62,155 nt of DNA, taken from CAYLNM01 sp964385045 (GTDB lineage: Bacteria > Planctomycetota > Phycisphaerae > Phycisphaerales > SM1A02). A program made the position numbers and the translations under genes. Positions 50,386 to 59,649 of the stretch are shown here, piece by piece. The DNA lies in NCBI GenBank assembly GCA_964385045.1, contig CAYLNM010000006.1, forward strand, positions 1 to 62,155, in the 5' to 3' direction. Numbering within the stretch: the first letter of the stretch is position 1; each line of letters opens with the position of its first letter. The notes beneath the pieces are model-generated. The model had not been told where the DNA came from. It did no database searches and worked only from the letters and a program-made list of their open reading frames with translations.

Positions 50386-52788
50386 TCAGCCCGCGTCGCC
50401 CGCGGTCATCTGCGGATACACGAGCACGCGGTCGTGGCAGAGCAGGACGAGGTCGTGCGCCCCGTCGCCGGTCACGTCGGCGATGATCGCCTGGCTCGGC
50501 TCGTACTCGCGGGTGGAGCCGCCGGCGAAGATGCGGCTCTCGAACACGGTGAAGCCCAGGGCGTGGACCAGCCGCTCGGCGGCGTCCACGGTCAGGATGT
50601 CGCACTGCTGCTCGGCCGAGTCGAGCGAGATCACGTCGACGTACCCGTCGCCGTTGACGTCGCCGATGCCGAGCTCGTGCGGGCGGCGCCGCTCGTCGTC
50701 GGGCTGCCACGAGGCCACCTCGCGAAACGTCCGCCGCTCGCCGCCGAAGGGCACGATCGCGAAGCCGTCGGCGCCGAGGCTCAGGACGTTGGGCTCGCCG
50801 TCGCCGCTGAACGCCCCGGCCGCGACCGGCCCGAGGTCGAAGCCGCGGACGGTCAGCGACTCGAGGTGGGTCCAGTCGCCGTCGACCCGCTCCATCACCA
50901 CCAGGGCGTCGGTCTCGCCGTCGGCGGCCACGATGCGGTCGCCGAGGACGGCGAGCCCATCGAGACGGGCCCCGGAGTCGCGGGCGTTGACCTGCAGGAC
51001 GACCTGCCAGCCGGGACTGATGCCCGGTCCCGGGTCCTCGTCGTAGCGGACGGCCCGCACGAAGTTCGCGTCGGCGATCAGCAGCTCCTCGCGGCCGTCG
51101 TCGTCGACGTCGAGCAGGCCGGTGTTGACCCGGCCGGCGGCGCCGATCAGGCCCGCCTGGCCCATGCCGTCGGTGATCACGCGGAAGCGGGGCCCGTCGC
51201 CGGCGGCCGCCGCGTCCTCGGACGCCGCATCGTCCGCCCCGTCCGCCTCGTCGCCCTCGGCGAGGAGCAGGATCGGCGCACGGCCGTCGGTGAGCAGCAG
51301 GACGTCGGTGAGGCCGTCCTGGTCGACGTCGGCCGCGAGGACGGTCTCGGGGGAGCGGCTGAGCTTGCCGAGCTCGACCGCGGTGAGCGAGCCGTCCATC
51401 GCCACGAGCTCGGCCCGGTAGTCGCGCCGGCCCGCCTCGCCGACGACCACCAGCCGCGGCTCGCCCGCGAAGCGGCCGAGGCCGAGGGCCACCGGCGTGA
51501 GGTCGGGGTCGAGGCTCAGCGGCCGGGGGAAGGGCAGCTCGATCTCGCCGTCCTCCGTCGCCACGTCCACGCGGCCCACGAGCTTCTCGTCCTCGGAGAG
51601 CACGAAGATCTCGGCCGCGGGATCGTCGTCGACGTTCCCCGTCACCAGCTGCGTGACCCCGGTCAGCGTGGGGTGCCGCTCGCCCGCGGCGAGGCCCTTG
51701 CCGGGGACCTGCCGGTAGATCGCGAGGGCGTTGGCCTCGCGGTCGGTGGCGAGCAGGTCGAGCCGCCCGTCGCCGTCGAGGTCCCGCACCACCGCGGTCC
51801 GCTGGCGGTTGCCGGGGTCGGTGTAGCTGCGGACGACGTAGGCCGCGTCGCGGTCGCCGCCGGTCTCGATCGCCTCGCGGACGAGCTCGTGCAGGACCAC
51901 GCGGCGGGTGCGGTTCTCGACCACCCCGAGCAGGTCGGCGGCGCGGCCGGGCAGCCGCACCGGGCGGGCGTCGAGCAGCCCGGGCATCTCGAACCGCTGC
52001 TGGCCGCCGAGGATCCCGCCCGACTCGTCGGTCCCGCCGGGCCACAGTCGCACCGGGGCCGCGTCGTCGGCGAGGAGTCCGACCACGTCGAGCCGGCCGT
52101 CGCCGTCGAAGTCGGCCACCCGCATCGCGACCACCGGGTCGCCCGCGGCGAGCACGCGGGCCTCGCCGAGGTCGAAGCCATCGAGGGGATGCACGTGGAT
52201 CTCTCCGCCCACCACCGCGAGCAGCTCCGGCTCGGGCCCGCCGAGAACGTCGGCGACCACGAGGCCCGCCCGTGAGAGGCTCAGGCCGGGGCGGCGATGC
52301 CGGCGGGCGGTCTCGAAGCCGCCCGAGGCGAGCTGGCGGAGGAAGACGATCTCGGCCGGGCGGCCGGTGTAGGCGATGTCGTGCCTGCCGTCGCCGTCGA
52401 AGTCCCGCACCACCATCGCCCCGATGGCGTGACGGACCGGGACGTTGCGGCGCTCGAACCGCCAGTGCTCGGGGAACTCGTTGACGCGCGTCGGGGGTCG
52501 CACGTCGGAAGGGGAGGCGTCCGGCCGCTGGCGGTGCACCTCGATCCGGCTCTCGCGGTCGTTGGCGACCACCAGGTCGTGGAGGCCGTCGCCGTCGACG
52601 TCGGCCACGATCATCGGGCCGGCGCCGTCGCCGATGCGGACCACCTCGAGGCCGGTGAAGCCGAAGAAGTCGGCGATCGAGGCGTCCTCGGGCTGTCCCG
52701 CAGTCGCGGAGACGGCGGCGGGCGAGAGGACGGCGAGGCCGACGGCGGCGAGGCCGATCGCGGCGGCACGGGACGGGCGGCGGGGCAT
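50386..52788 (-). CDS. Secreted FG-GAP/VCBS-repeat protein
   Basis: An 800-residue exported protein with a signal peptide (~1-29, AAAIGLAAVGLAVLSPAAVS). At least eight Ca2+-binding-type repeats are visible: DVDGDGLHDLVV, DFDGDGRHDIAY, DFDGDGRLDVVG, DLDGDGRLDLLA, DVDQDGLTDVLL, DVDDDGREELLI, DVNGDGYVDVIS and DVTGDGAHDLVL. These form beta-propeller blades as in integrin alpha chains and are very common on planctomycete surfaces. GGAG precedes the ATG by eight bases. No catalytic domain seen; an adhesion or scaffold role is inferred. Confidence 0.9.
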   Translation of the reverse strand: MPRRPSRAAAIGLAAVGLAVLSPAAVSATAGQPEDASIADFFGFTGLEVVRIGDGAGPMIVADVDGDGLHDLVVANDRESRIEVHRQRPDASPSDVRPPTRVNEFPEHWRFERRNVPVRHAIGAMVVRDFDGDGRHDIAYTGRPAEIVFLRQLASGGFETARRHRRPGLSLSRAGLVVADVLGGPEPELLAVVGGEIHVHPLDGFDLGEARVLAAGDPVVAMRVADFDGDGRLDVVGLLADDAAPVRLWPGGTDESGGILGGQQRFEMPGLLDARPVRLPGRAADLLGVVENRTRRVVLHELVREAIETGGDRDAAYVVRSYTDPGNRQRTAVVRDLDGDGRLDLLATDREANALAIYRQVPGKGLAAGERHPTLTGVTQLVTGNVDDDPAAEIFVLSEDEKLVGRVDVATEDGEIELPFPRPLSLDPDLTPVALGLGRFAGEPRLVVVGEAGRRDYRAELVAMDGSLTAVELGKLSRSPETVLAADVDQDGLTDVLLLTDGRAPILLLAEGDEADGADDAASEDAAAAGDGPRFRVITDGMGQAGLIGAAGRVNTGLLDVDDDGREELLIADANFVRAVRYDEDPGPGISPGWQVVLQVNARDSGARLDGLAVLGDRIVAADGETDALVVMERVDGDWTHLESLTVRGFDLGPVAAGAFSGDGEPNVLSLGADGFAIVPFGGERRTFREVASWQPDDERRRPHELGIGDVNGDGYVDVISLDSAEQQCDILTVDAAERLVHALGFTVFESRIFAGGSTREYEPSQAIIADVTGDGAHDLVLLCHDRVLVYPQMTAGDAG

Positions 52789-53304
52789 GCGGAACTCCGG
52801 GAGGGCGTCGGGAAAGGTCCGGGGGACCGGCGCGGGCCTGGGGCCGCACGTCCGGCGCGGGCACGGGCGGGGCGGCGTGGATCGACGCCCCCGGGGCGGC
52901 TTCGGGACGGGCCGGGCCGCGTTCGGCCGCCCCCGGTGGGCGGGCCGCGAGGTCGCGGCCCCGCTGGACCGAGGTGAGGCGGGACCCGATCCTATACTCG
53001 GACGCTCGGCGGTCGGCTGCAGCGTCGCCGGCCGGAGGTGGTATCGGGCTGCCGGGGCGATCCGGGAATCGGAGGCGAGCATCGTGCGTCGTCCCCGGTG
53101 GTCCGGGATCCACGCGTCTTCGGGGGCCCCTCCGCCCGACCCCCGTCCCACGAACGACCCACGAACGGCCCACGACCGCCCCGATCCGCCCGCCCCGCCT
53201 CCCGGCGCCCCCCCGACCTGCGCCGTTCCCGACCTGCGCCGTTCCCGACCTGCGCCGTTCCCGACCTGCGCCGTCCCGCGTCCCCCGTCTCGGAGCCTCC
53301 TTGC
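52789..53304. other. Intergenic region with HtrA promoter and tandem repeats
   Basis: No gene seen. TATACT at 52993-52998 is a good -10 candidate for the HtrA gene, giving a leader of about 300 nt. The leader holds an 11-bp unit (CCACGAACGRC) repeated about three times near 53150-53180 and the 16-bp repeat listed separately. Confidence 0.5.
53215..53277 (+). repeat. 16-bp tandem repeat, four copies
   Basis: GACCTGCGCCGTTCCC begins at 53215, 53231, 53247 and 53263 (last copy one base short), 28 bp before the HtrA start and inside its likely 5' leader. Confidence 0.9.
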
Positions 53305-54282
53305 ATGCCTCGATCCCCGCGTCCCGCCCTCCTCGCCGCGGCCGTGCTGGCCGCCGGCTCGCTTGCCGCCGCCACCCTCGCCGACACCGTCATCCTGCGG
53401 AGCGGAGCGGTGGTGCAGGGCAGCATCCTCAAGCGCACCGACGAGAAGGTCTGGGTCGACCTCGGGCCCGACGTGCTGGTGCTCGACGCGGACCAGATCG
53501 AGCGCATCGATCGGTCGACCCCGGTGGACTCGGGCACCGCGCAGCGCGAGACGCTCTTCACCACCGTCACCGACGCCCCCGAGCGGAGCCCGCGGGAGCA
53601 CGCCCGCGAGATCGGTCCCGCCGTGATCAAGGTCTCCACGCCGGGTGGCCTCGGCTCCGGCGTCATCCTCAACGACGAGGGCTTCGCGATCACCAACGCC
53701 CACGTCATCCAGGGCGAGACGTCCCTGCGGGCGACGGTCTGGCTGCCGCAGCCGGACGGCACGCTCAAGCGGCAGGTGATCGAGGACATCGAGATCGTCG
53801 CGGTGAACAACCACCTCGACCTCGCCCTCCTGCGGATCGAGCATCCCGAGGACGAGCCGTTCATCTTCGCCCCGGTCCAGCGCGAGGAGGACCTCGAGGC
53901 GGGGCAGGAGGTCTTCGCGATCGGCAACCCGCTCGGCCTCGAGCGCACCCTCTCCCAGGGGGTCGTCTCGACCACCCAGCGGTCGTTCGACGGCCTGAGC
54001 TACGTGCAGACCGACGCCGCCATCAACCCCGGCAACTCGGGCGGCCCGCTCTTCAACACGCGGGGCGAGGTGATCGGCATCACGAACATGGGCATCCTCG
54101 GCGGCGAGGCCCTCGGCTTCGCCATCCCCGCCCGCTACGTGAAGGACTTCATCCGCAACCGCGAGGCCTTCGCGTACGACAAGAACAACCCGAACTCCGG
54201 GCACCAGTACCACGAGCCCCCGGCCCGGCGCCGATTCGGCACGCCGCCGGACCTCGCCGCGGGCGACGGCTCCACGGGCTGA
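53305..54282 (+). CDS. HtrA/DegP-like trypsin-fold serine protease without PDZ
   Basis: A 325-residue exported protease. Signal peptide ~1-29; a small beta-rich domain ~31-73 (TVILRSGAVVQGSILKRTDE, VLDADQIERID) similar to that in the two ClpP-fold paralogues at 44-47 kb; then the trypsin-fold domain with triad H133 (ITNAHVIQGE), D172 (NNHLDLALLRI) and S245 (NPGNSGGPLFN). The chain ends soon after GFAIPARYVKDFI, so there is no PDZ domain. GGAG precedes the ATG. It is likely periplasmic. The following gene starts 97 bp downstream. Confidence 0.92.
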   Translation: MPRSPRPALLAAAVLAAGSLAAATLADTVILRSGAVVQGSILKRTDEKVWVDLGPDVLVLDADQIERIDRSTPVDSGTAQRETLFTTVTDAPERSPREHAREIGPAVIKVSTPGGLGSGVILNDEGFAITNAHVIQGETSLRATVWLPQPDGTLKRQVIEDIEIVAVNNHLDLALLRIEHPEDEPFIFAPVQREEDLEAGQEVFAIGNPLGLERTLSQGVVSTTQRSFDGLSYVQTDAAINPGNSGGPLFNTRGEVIGITNMGILGGEALGFAIPARYVKDFIRNREAFAYDKNNPNSGHQYHEPPARRRFGTPPDLAAGDGSTG

Positions 54283-54378
54283 GCCCGCCCCTCCGGTCGC
54301 CGGGCTCCCGCGGGACCCCGGCGCACCGCCCCCGGCATGCGCCGGCGCATCCCCGCGACCCTCAGGAAAGGAACCACC

Positions 54379-56208
54379 GTGACTGCACCTCCCCACCGCG
54401 CCGCCGCCGTCGTGCTGGCGGCGGCGATCGTGCCGGCCGCGTCGGCCGAGATCGGCGGCGCGCTCGACCTCGTGCCCGCCAACAGCGTCCTCGTCATGCA
54501 CGGCGAGGACACCGCCGCGACGATGGAGAAGCTGCGGGCGACCCCGCTCATGTCGTTCATGGACCGCGAGGACGTCCGCGAGCAGATGGACGAGATGATG
54601 CGCGAGATGTCCGCCGGACTCTCGGAGGCACTCGGGGAGGACGACGTCGACCCGATGAGCCTGCTGCCCGGCGAGGGCATGGCCGTCTCGGTCTTCCCCG
54701 CCTTCTCCGGCCCGGCCCGCACCGCCCTCCCGGGCATCGTGGTCGCCGGCGACTGGGGCGCCGGGGCCGACGCCATGTGGGAGCGGATCGGCACCATCCT
54801 CGAGTCCGACGAGATGTCGGGCGACGCGGTGGTCGAGCAGGTCCGCGTCGCCGGGCGCACCGTCTGGCGGATCGAGACCATCGACGAGCTCGACAACGAG
54901 CCCGGTGGCGGCATGGGCGGCATGGGCGGCATGGGCATGCCCGATCCGGCGCAGATGATGAGCGATGCCTTCGGCCGCATGTGGATCGCCCGGGAGGGCT
55001 CCTACATCGTGCTCACCTCCCACGAGGACAGCGTCCGCCGGATGTTCGACGTGGCCGACGACGTCGAGGTCGACGCCCTCGCCGACCGCGACGACGTGCG
55101 GGCCCTCGGCGATCGCATCGGCACCCGCGACGTGAACATGATGCTGCTCATGCGCGACATGCCGGCGATGCTCAGCGGCGTCGACCAGATGGGCATGCTC
55201 GCGGTCGCGACCCCGATCCTCCAGCAGTACATCGGGCGCATCACCGGCGTCGCCTCGGGCCTGACCGTCGACGGCGCGGACGCCATGATGGACAGCCGCA
55301 CCTTCGTCCACATGCCCGACGGGACCGCCGGCTTCACTGCGCTGCTCGACGGCGCGACGGCCAGCCTCGAGGTGCCCGACTTCGTGCCCGCGGATGCCGC
55401 CGCCTACTCGCAGTACTCCGTCGAGTTCTCGGGCCTCGCGCCGCTGATCGGCCGGATGGCCCGCACCGCCGCGATGATGGGCGTGCCGATGGGCGATCCG
55501 CAGGCGGTCGAGCAGATCCAGCAGATCGTCACCCAGTTCACCGACACCCTCGGCGACACGGTGCACCAGATGCAGGTCGTGCAGCGTCCGATGACGGCCA
55601 TGAACACCTTCCAGCTCGTCGCCGTCGAGTGCCCCGACACGCAGGGGATGGACCAGTTCCTCTCGATGTTCGGCGCCCAGGCCGGACTCGTGGGCCGCGA
55701 CTTCGCGGGCGAGCGGGTCTACTCGATGGACCCGGCGGGCATGGCCATGATGATGGGCGGCATGCCCATGGGCGAGCAGCCGCGGGTCGGCATCGGCCTC
55801 GGCGGCGGTCAGGCCTTCTTCGGCACCGAGGTCGGCGTGGAGTCGATGCTGCGGGCGGTCAACGACCCCGGCGCGGCGTCGCTCGGTGGCGAGCCCGCGC
55901 TCGAGCGGGCCACGCGGGTGCTCGAGGGCATGGAGCTCGTCGCCTGGGGCTGGAGCGACACGCCCACCCAGATCGAGATCACCATCGAGAACCAGAAGCG
56001 CTCGATGGAGCAGATGATGGAGATGATGGGCGAGATGGATCCCGCGATGCAGGCCGAGATGATGGGCGGCATGGGTCCGATGGCGATGCTCTCGCAGATC
56101 GACCCCGAGATGTTCCGCTCGATGATGGGCGACACCGTCTTCGCGGTGCGGAGCACCGAGGACGGCTTCGTCATGGACCAGTGGCTCTTCGCCCCCGAGG
56201 GCGAGTGA
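54379..56208 (+). CDS. Methionine-rich secreted protein, unknown function
   Basis: A 609-residue protein from GTG 54379, which has AGGAAAGGA at the right distance; an upstream ATG (54337) lacks this. Signal peptide ~1-23 (AAAVVLAAAIVPAASA). By hand count about 65 residues are Met (~11%), concentrated in GGGMGGMGGMGMPD and in the C-terminal MEQMMEMMGEMDPAMQAEMM stretch. Otherwise it has an alternating globular pattern (SYIVLTSHEDSVRRMFDVAD, TFQLVAVECPDTQGMDQFL) recalling DUF3352-type planctomycete proteins; that likeness is uncertain. Possible roles for Met clusters are metal (Cu) binding or oxidation buffering; neither is shown. Probably co-transcribed with the protease. Confidence 0.75.
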   Translation: MTAPPHRAAAVVLAAAIVPAASAEIGGALDLVPANSVLVMHGEDTAATMEKLRATPLMSFMDREDVREQMDEMMREMSAGLSEALGEDDVDPMSLLPGEGMAVSVFPAFSGPARTALPGIVVAGDWGAGADAMWERIGTILESDEMSGDAVVEQVRVAGRTVWRIETIDELDNEPGGGMGGMGGMGMPDPAQMMSDAFGRMWIAREGSYIVLTSHEDSVRRMFDVADDVEVDALADRDDVRALGDRIGTRDVNMMLLMRDMPAMLSGVDQMGMLAVATPILQQYIGRITGVASGLTVDGADAMMDSRTFVHMPDGTAGFTALLDGATASLEVPDFVPADAAAYSQYSVEFSGLAPLIGRMARTAAMMGVPMGDPQAVEQIQQIVTQFTDTLGDTVHQMQVVQRPMTAMNTFQLVAVECPDTQGMDQFLSMFGAQAGLVGRDFAGERVYSMDPAGMAMMMGGMPMGEQPRVGIGLGGGQAFFGTEVGVESMLRAVNDPGAASLGGEPALERATRVLEGMELVAWGWSDTPTQIEITIENQKRSMEQMMEMMGEMDPAMQAEMMGGMGPMAMLSQIDPEMFRSMMGDTVFAVRSTEDGFVMDQWLFAPEGE

Positions 56209-56269
56209 GCCGGGGCCGGCGCCGCGGAGCCTCCGCTCCGCGGTGACGGCGATCGCGAGGACCGAACGA

Positions 56270-56305
56270 GACCGGGCCGCCGACGCATCCGTCGGCGGCC
56301 CGGTC
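56270..56305. terminator. 16-bp perfect hairpin between convergent genes
   Basis: GACCGGGCCGCCGACG (56270-56285) pairs perfectly with CGTCGGCGGCCCGGTC (56290-56305), loop CATC. A second 9-bp hairpin CCGCGGAGC/GCTCCGCGG lies at 56222-56243. Both sit between the Met-rich gene and aspS, which converge. Confidence 0.7.
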
Positions 56306-56408
56306 GTCGTTCCGGGGCTCGATCGGCGGGGTCCGGGCGAGCCGGCGCGCCGGCGGGGCCCCGGGCGAGCCGGCGGCGCGGCGGCGCGGGCGGCCGCCGC
56401 CGGGGCGG

Positions 56409-58196
56409 TCACTCCGCGGGGGGCGTCGCCGGCGGTGCCGGCCGGACGTGGAGCTCCTCGAGCTGCCCGGGCTCGATCGGCCCCGGGGCGCCCGTCATGA
56501 GGTCCTGCCCGGTCTGGGTCTTGGGGAACGCGATCACGTCGCGGATGTTGTCCGTGCCCACGAGCAGCATCACGAGCCGGTCGAGGCCGAAGGCGATGCC
56601 GCCGTGGGGCGGGGCTCCGTACCGCAGGGCGTCGAGCAGGAAGCCGAACTTGAGCTTCGCGTCCTCGGGCGTGAGGCCGAGGAGCTGGAAGACCCGCTCC
56701 TGCACGTCCATCCGGTGGATCCGGATCGAGCCGCCGCCGATCTCCGAGCCGTTGCACACGAGGTCGTAGCCGGCGGAGATGCACCCCCCGGGATCGCTCG
56801 CGAGCTTCTCCTCCTCGCCCGGCATCGGGGCGGTGAAGGGGTGGTGGAGGGCGACCCAGCGGCCGGACTCCTCGTCCCGCTCGAACATCGGGAAGTCGAC
56901 GACCCACAGGAACTTCCAGTCACCGGCGGGGATCATCCCGCGGTCGCGGGCGACCTTGATCCGCAGCTCGCCGAGGGCCCGGGTCACGACCGGCCACGCG
57001 TCGGCCCCGAAGACGACGAGGTCGCCCTCGGACAGGCCCAGGCGGTCGCGCAGCTCGCCGGCCACCGGCTCGAGGAACTTGGCGATGCCGGACTCGAGGC
57101 CGTCGGCCCCGACCTTGGCCACGGGGACGCCGCCGGCCCCGAAGGTCTTGACGAACTCCGACCACCCGTCGGTGACCTTGCGGCTGCAGTCGGCCCCGCC
57201 CGGCACGACGAAGCACTTGACCACGCCCCGCTCCTTGGCGAGGGCGTTCCGGAACACGCCGAAGTCGGTCAGCGCGGCGAGGTCGCTGACGTCGTGCAGC
57301 TCCATGCCGTAGCGGAGGTCCGGCCGGTCGATGCCGTATCGCTCCATCGCCTCCGCGTACGACATCAGCGGGATCTCGCCGAGGTCCACGTCGAGGACGT
57401 CCTTCCAGAGCCGCCGGGCGAAGCCGCCCATCGTCTCGATGACGTCGTCGCGATCGACGAACGACATCTCGAGGTCGATCTGCGTGAACTCCGCCTGCCG
57501 GTCGGCCCGGGGGTCCTCGTCGCGGAAGCAGCGGACGAGCTGCAGGTAGCGGTCGCAGCCCGAGATCATCAGGATCTGCTTGAAGATCTGCGGGCTCTGG
57601 GGCAGGGCGTACCACTGGCCCGCGTGGAGGCGGGCGGGCACCACGAAGTCGCGGGCGCCCTCCGGCGTCGTCTTGATCAGGAAGGGCGTCTCGACCTCGA
57701 GGAACCCGTGCTCGTCGAAGTAGTCGCGGGCGGTGCGGGCCACGCGGTTGCGGACGCGGAGGATCTCCTGCATCCGCGGGCGGCGGAGATCGATGTAGCG
57801 GTACTGGAGCCGCTTCTCCTCGGCGATCTTCGCCGCCTCGTGCTCGTCGGGCAGGATCGGCGGGGTGTCGGTCTTGGCCAGCACTTCGAGGCCGGTGGCC
57901 ATGAGCTCGATCGCTCCGGTGGCGAGCCGGGGGTTCGGCTTGCCCTCGCGGCGTCGTACCGTGCCGCGGATCGCGACCACGTCCTCGCGCCGCAGCTGCC
58001 GGGCGGCGGCCACGGTGTCCGGGTCGGCATCCTCGAGGTCGAACACCACCTGGGTCATCCCGTCACGGTCGCGGAGGTCGACGAAGATGAGGCCCTTGCC
58101 CTGGTCGCGGTAGGTGTTGATCCAGCCGGCGAGGACGGCGTCGGTGCCGACGTGCTCCTCGCGCAGCTCGCCGCACATGTGGGTGCGCTTGAGCAT
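56409..58196 (-). CDS. aspS: Aspartate--tRNA ligase
   Basis: A 595-residue class II synthetase of bacterial type. N-terminal OB-fold anticodon domain (GELREEHVGTDAVLAGWINT, FVDLRDRDGMTQVVFD); motif 2 in CFRDEDPRADRQAEFTQIDL; a GAD domain insert in the middle (~290-420), the mark of bacterial AspRS; motif 3 in GIAFGLDRLVMLLVG. The C-terminus is Pro/Ala-rich. The TACGAT -10 box at 58287-58292 would give a leader of ~84 nt. Whether it also charges tRNA-Asn cannot be read off. Confidence 0.97.
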   Translation of the reverse strand: MLKRTHMCGELREEHVGTDAVLAGWINTYRDQGKGLIFVDLRDRDGMTQVVFDLEDADPDTVAAARQLRREDVVAIRGTVRRREGKPNPRLATGAIELMATGLEVLAKTDTPPILPDEHEAAKIAEEKRLQYRYIDLRRPRMQEILRVRNRVARTARDYFDEHGFLEVETPFLIKTTPEGARDFVVPARLHAGQWYALPQSPQIFKQILMISGCDRYLQLVRCFRDEDPRADRQAEFTQIDLEMSFVDRDDVIETMGGFARRLWKDVLDVDLGEIPLMSYAEAMERYGIDRPDLRYGMELHDVSDLAALTDFGVFRNALAKERGVVKCFVVPGGADCSRKVTDGWSEFVKTFGAGGVPVAKVGADGLESGIAKFLEPVAGELRDRLGLSEGDLVVFGADAWPVVTRALGELRIKVARDRGMIPAGDWKFLWVVDFPMFERDEESGRWVALHHPFTAPMPGEEEKLASDPGGCISAGYDLVCNGSEIGGGSIRIHRMDVQERVFQLLGLTPEDAKLKFGFLLDALRYGAPPHGGIAFGLDRLVMLLVGTDNIRDVIAFPKTQTGQDLMTGAPGPIEPGQLEELHVRPAPPATPPAE

Positions 58197-58366
58197 GACG
58201 ATCCCGCCCCGTACGGGGCTTCCGGGGGACGCGCGGGGACTCCGTCCGGACCGTCCGGAGGCGGGGCGTGCCGCGGCGAATCGGCGATCGTACCCGCCGG
58301 GCGGGGAGGCGTCCGCGATGCGCGTTCCGGCGCGGAGGGATCTGCGCGAACGGGACGTGTCCGGAC

Positions 58367-58372
58367 TATCCT
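58367..58372 (+). promoter_or_regulatory. -10 box for leaderless lpxB
   Basis: TATCCT, 6 nt before the TTG start. It lies back to back with the aspS -10 box (58287-58292). Confidence 0.5.
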
Positions 58373-58378
58373 GACCGC

Positions 58379-59617
58379 TTGACCACGCCTGGCCCGACCA
58401 TCCTCGTCACCGCGTTCGAGCCGAGCGGCGATGCCCACGCCGCTCCGATGATCCGGGGCATCCTCGAGCGATCGCCGGGGACGCGGGTCGTCGCCCTCGG
58501 CGGGCCGCGGATGGCCGAGGCGGGAGCGGAGCTGTTGGAATCGACGGTCGAGGACGCGGCGATGGGGCTCGACGCCCTCGGCAAGGCGCGGTGGCTGCGG
58601 CGGATCGTCCGCCGCGTCCGCGGCATGCTGCCCGCGATCCGGCCCGCCGTGCACGTCCCGGTGGACTCGCCGGCGGCCAACTTCCCGATCTGCGCCGTCA
58701 CCCGTCCCGCGGGCAGCCGCGTGGTGCACCTCGTGGCCCCGCAGCTCTGGGCGTGGGCCCCGTGGCGCATCGGCAAGCTGCGGCGACTGACCGACGGGGT
58801 CCTCTGCCTGCTCCCGTTCGAGCCCGACTGGTTCGCGGCCCGCGGGGTGCCGGCCCGCTTCATCGGCCACCCGCGGCTGGTGCGTCCGGTGGACGAGGCG
58901 GCGGCCCGGCGCCGGGCGGTGGAGATGGGCGTCCCGGGGGCGGCGGACGGGGACGACCGCCGGCGGCTCGTCCTGCTGCCGGGCTCCCGACCGGCGGAGG
59001 TGGAGCGCAACCGCCGGGACCTCGTCGAGGTGGCGCGGCGGCTGGCCGAGCGGGCGGCCGCCCGCGGCGAGCGGCTCGCCGCGACGTGCGGCCCGGTGAG
59101 CGAGCACGCCACCGGGCGGATGCTCGAGGCGGCGGCCGCGGCCGGGCTCGTGCTGGACGCATGGCCCGAGGAGCTGGACCCGGTGGCCCTCGACGCCGAC
59201 CTTGCGCTGGCGGTCTCGGGCACCGTCACCCTCGACCTCGCCCGGCTCGGCACGCCGATGGTGGGCGTCTTCCGCGTGCGGCGGTGGCAGCGGGCCCTCG
59301 CGGCGGCGCTGCTGACGACGCCGGACCGGCTGCTGCCGAACCTCGTCGCGGGACGGCGCGTGGTCCCGGAGTTCGTGCCGTGGGCCGGCGGGCTCGGGCC
59401 GATCGTGGACGCGGCCGACGCGATCCTCGGTGACCCGGCCACGGCGGACGCCCAGCGGGCCGCCCTGGCCGAGATCCGGGCGACGTCGGCCGCCCACGCT
59501 CCCGACGCCGAGGCGGCGGAGGCGGTGCTCGCGGTCGCCGCCGGCGAGCCGTTTCCGGCGGGCCCGGCGGACGCCTCGCCCTCGGCGGACCGCGACGCGG
59601 TCGCCGCGGCCGGCTGA
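58379..59617 (+). CDS. lpxB: Lipid-A-disaccharide synthase
   Basis: A 412-residue GT-B glycosyltransferase that joins UDP-diacylglucosamine and lipid X in lipid A synthesis at the inner membrane. The N-terminus ILVTAFEPSGDAHAAPMIRG, GMLPAIRPAVHVPVDSPAANFPI, VAPQLWAWAPWRIGKLRR and LAVSGTVTLDLARLGTPMVG are diagnostic. TTG 58379 is the only start that keeps the conserved N-terminus (the next ATG lies beyond the EPSGD motif); no ribosome site precedes it. The C-terminus is low-complexity. No other lpx gene is adjacent. It supports a diderm cell making lipid A. Confidence 0.93.
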   Translation: MTTPGPTILVTAFEPSGDAHAAPMIRGILERSPGTRVVALGGPRMAEAGAELLESTVEDAAMGLDALGKARWLRRIVRRVRGMLPAIRPAVHVPVDSPAANFPICAVTRPAGSRVVHLVAPQLWAWAPWRIGKLRRLTDGVLCLLPFEPDWFAARGVPARFIGHPRLVRPVDEAAARRRAVEMGVPGAADGDDRRRLVLLPGSRPAEVERNRRDLVEVARRLAERAAARGERLAATCGPVSEHATGRMLEAAAAAGLVLDAWPEELDPVALDADLALAVSGTVTLDLARLGTPMVGVFRVRRWQRALAAALLTTPDRLLPNLVAGRRVVPEFVPWAGGLGPIVDAADAILGDPATADAQRAALAEIRATSAAHAPDAEAAEAVLAVAAGEPFPAGPADASPSADRDAVAAAG

Positions 59618-59649
59618 CCAGCCGTCGCCGGCCCGGCGGGGGCGGCCCC

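Noticed and set aside
50386..56907. A continuous minus-strand open frame of over 2100 codons across the HtrA and Met-rich genes
   Set aside because: Only 50386-52788 is a gene; the rest is the antisense of two genes with clear family or composition features. GC-rich codon bias keeps the opposite frame open.
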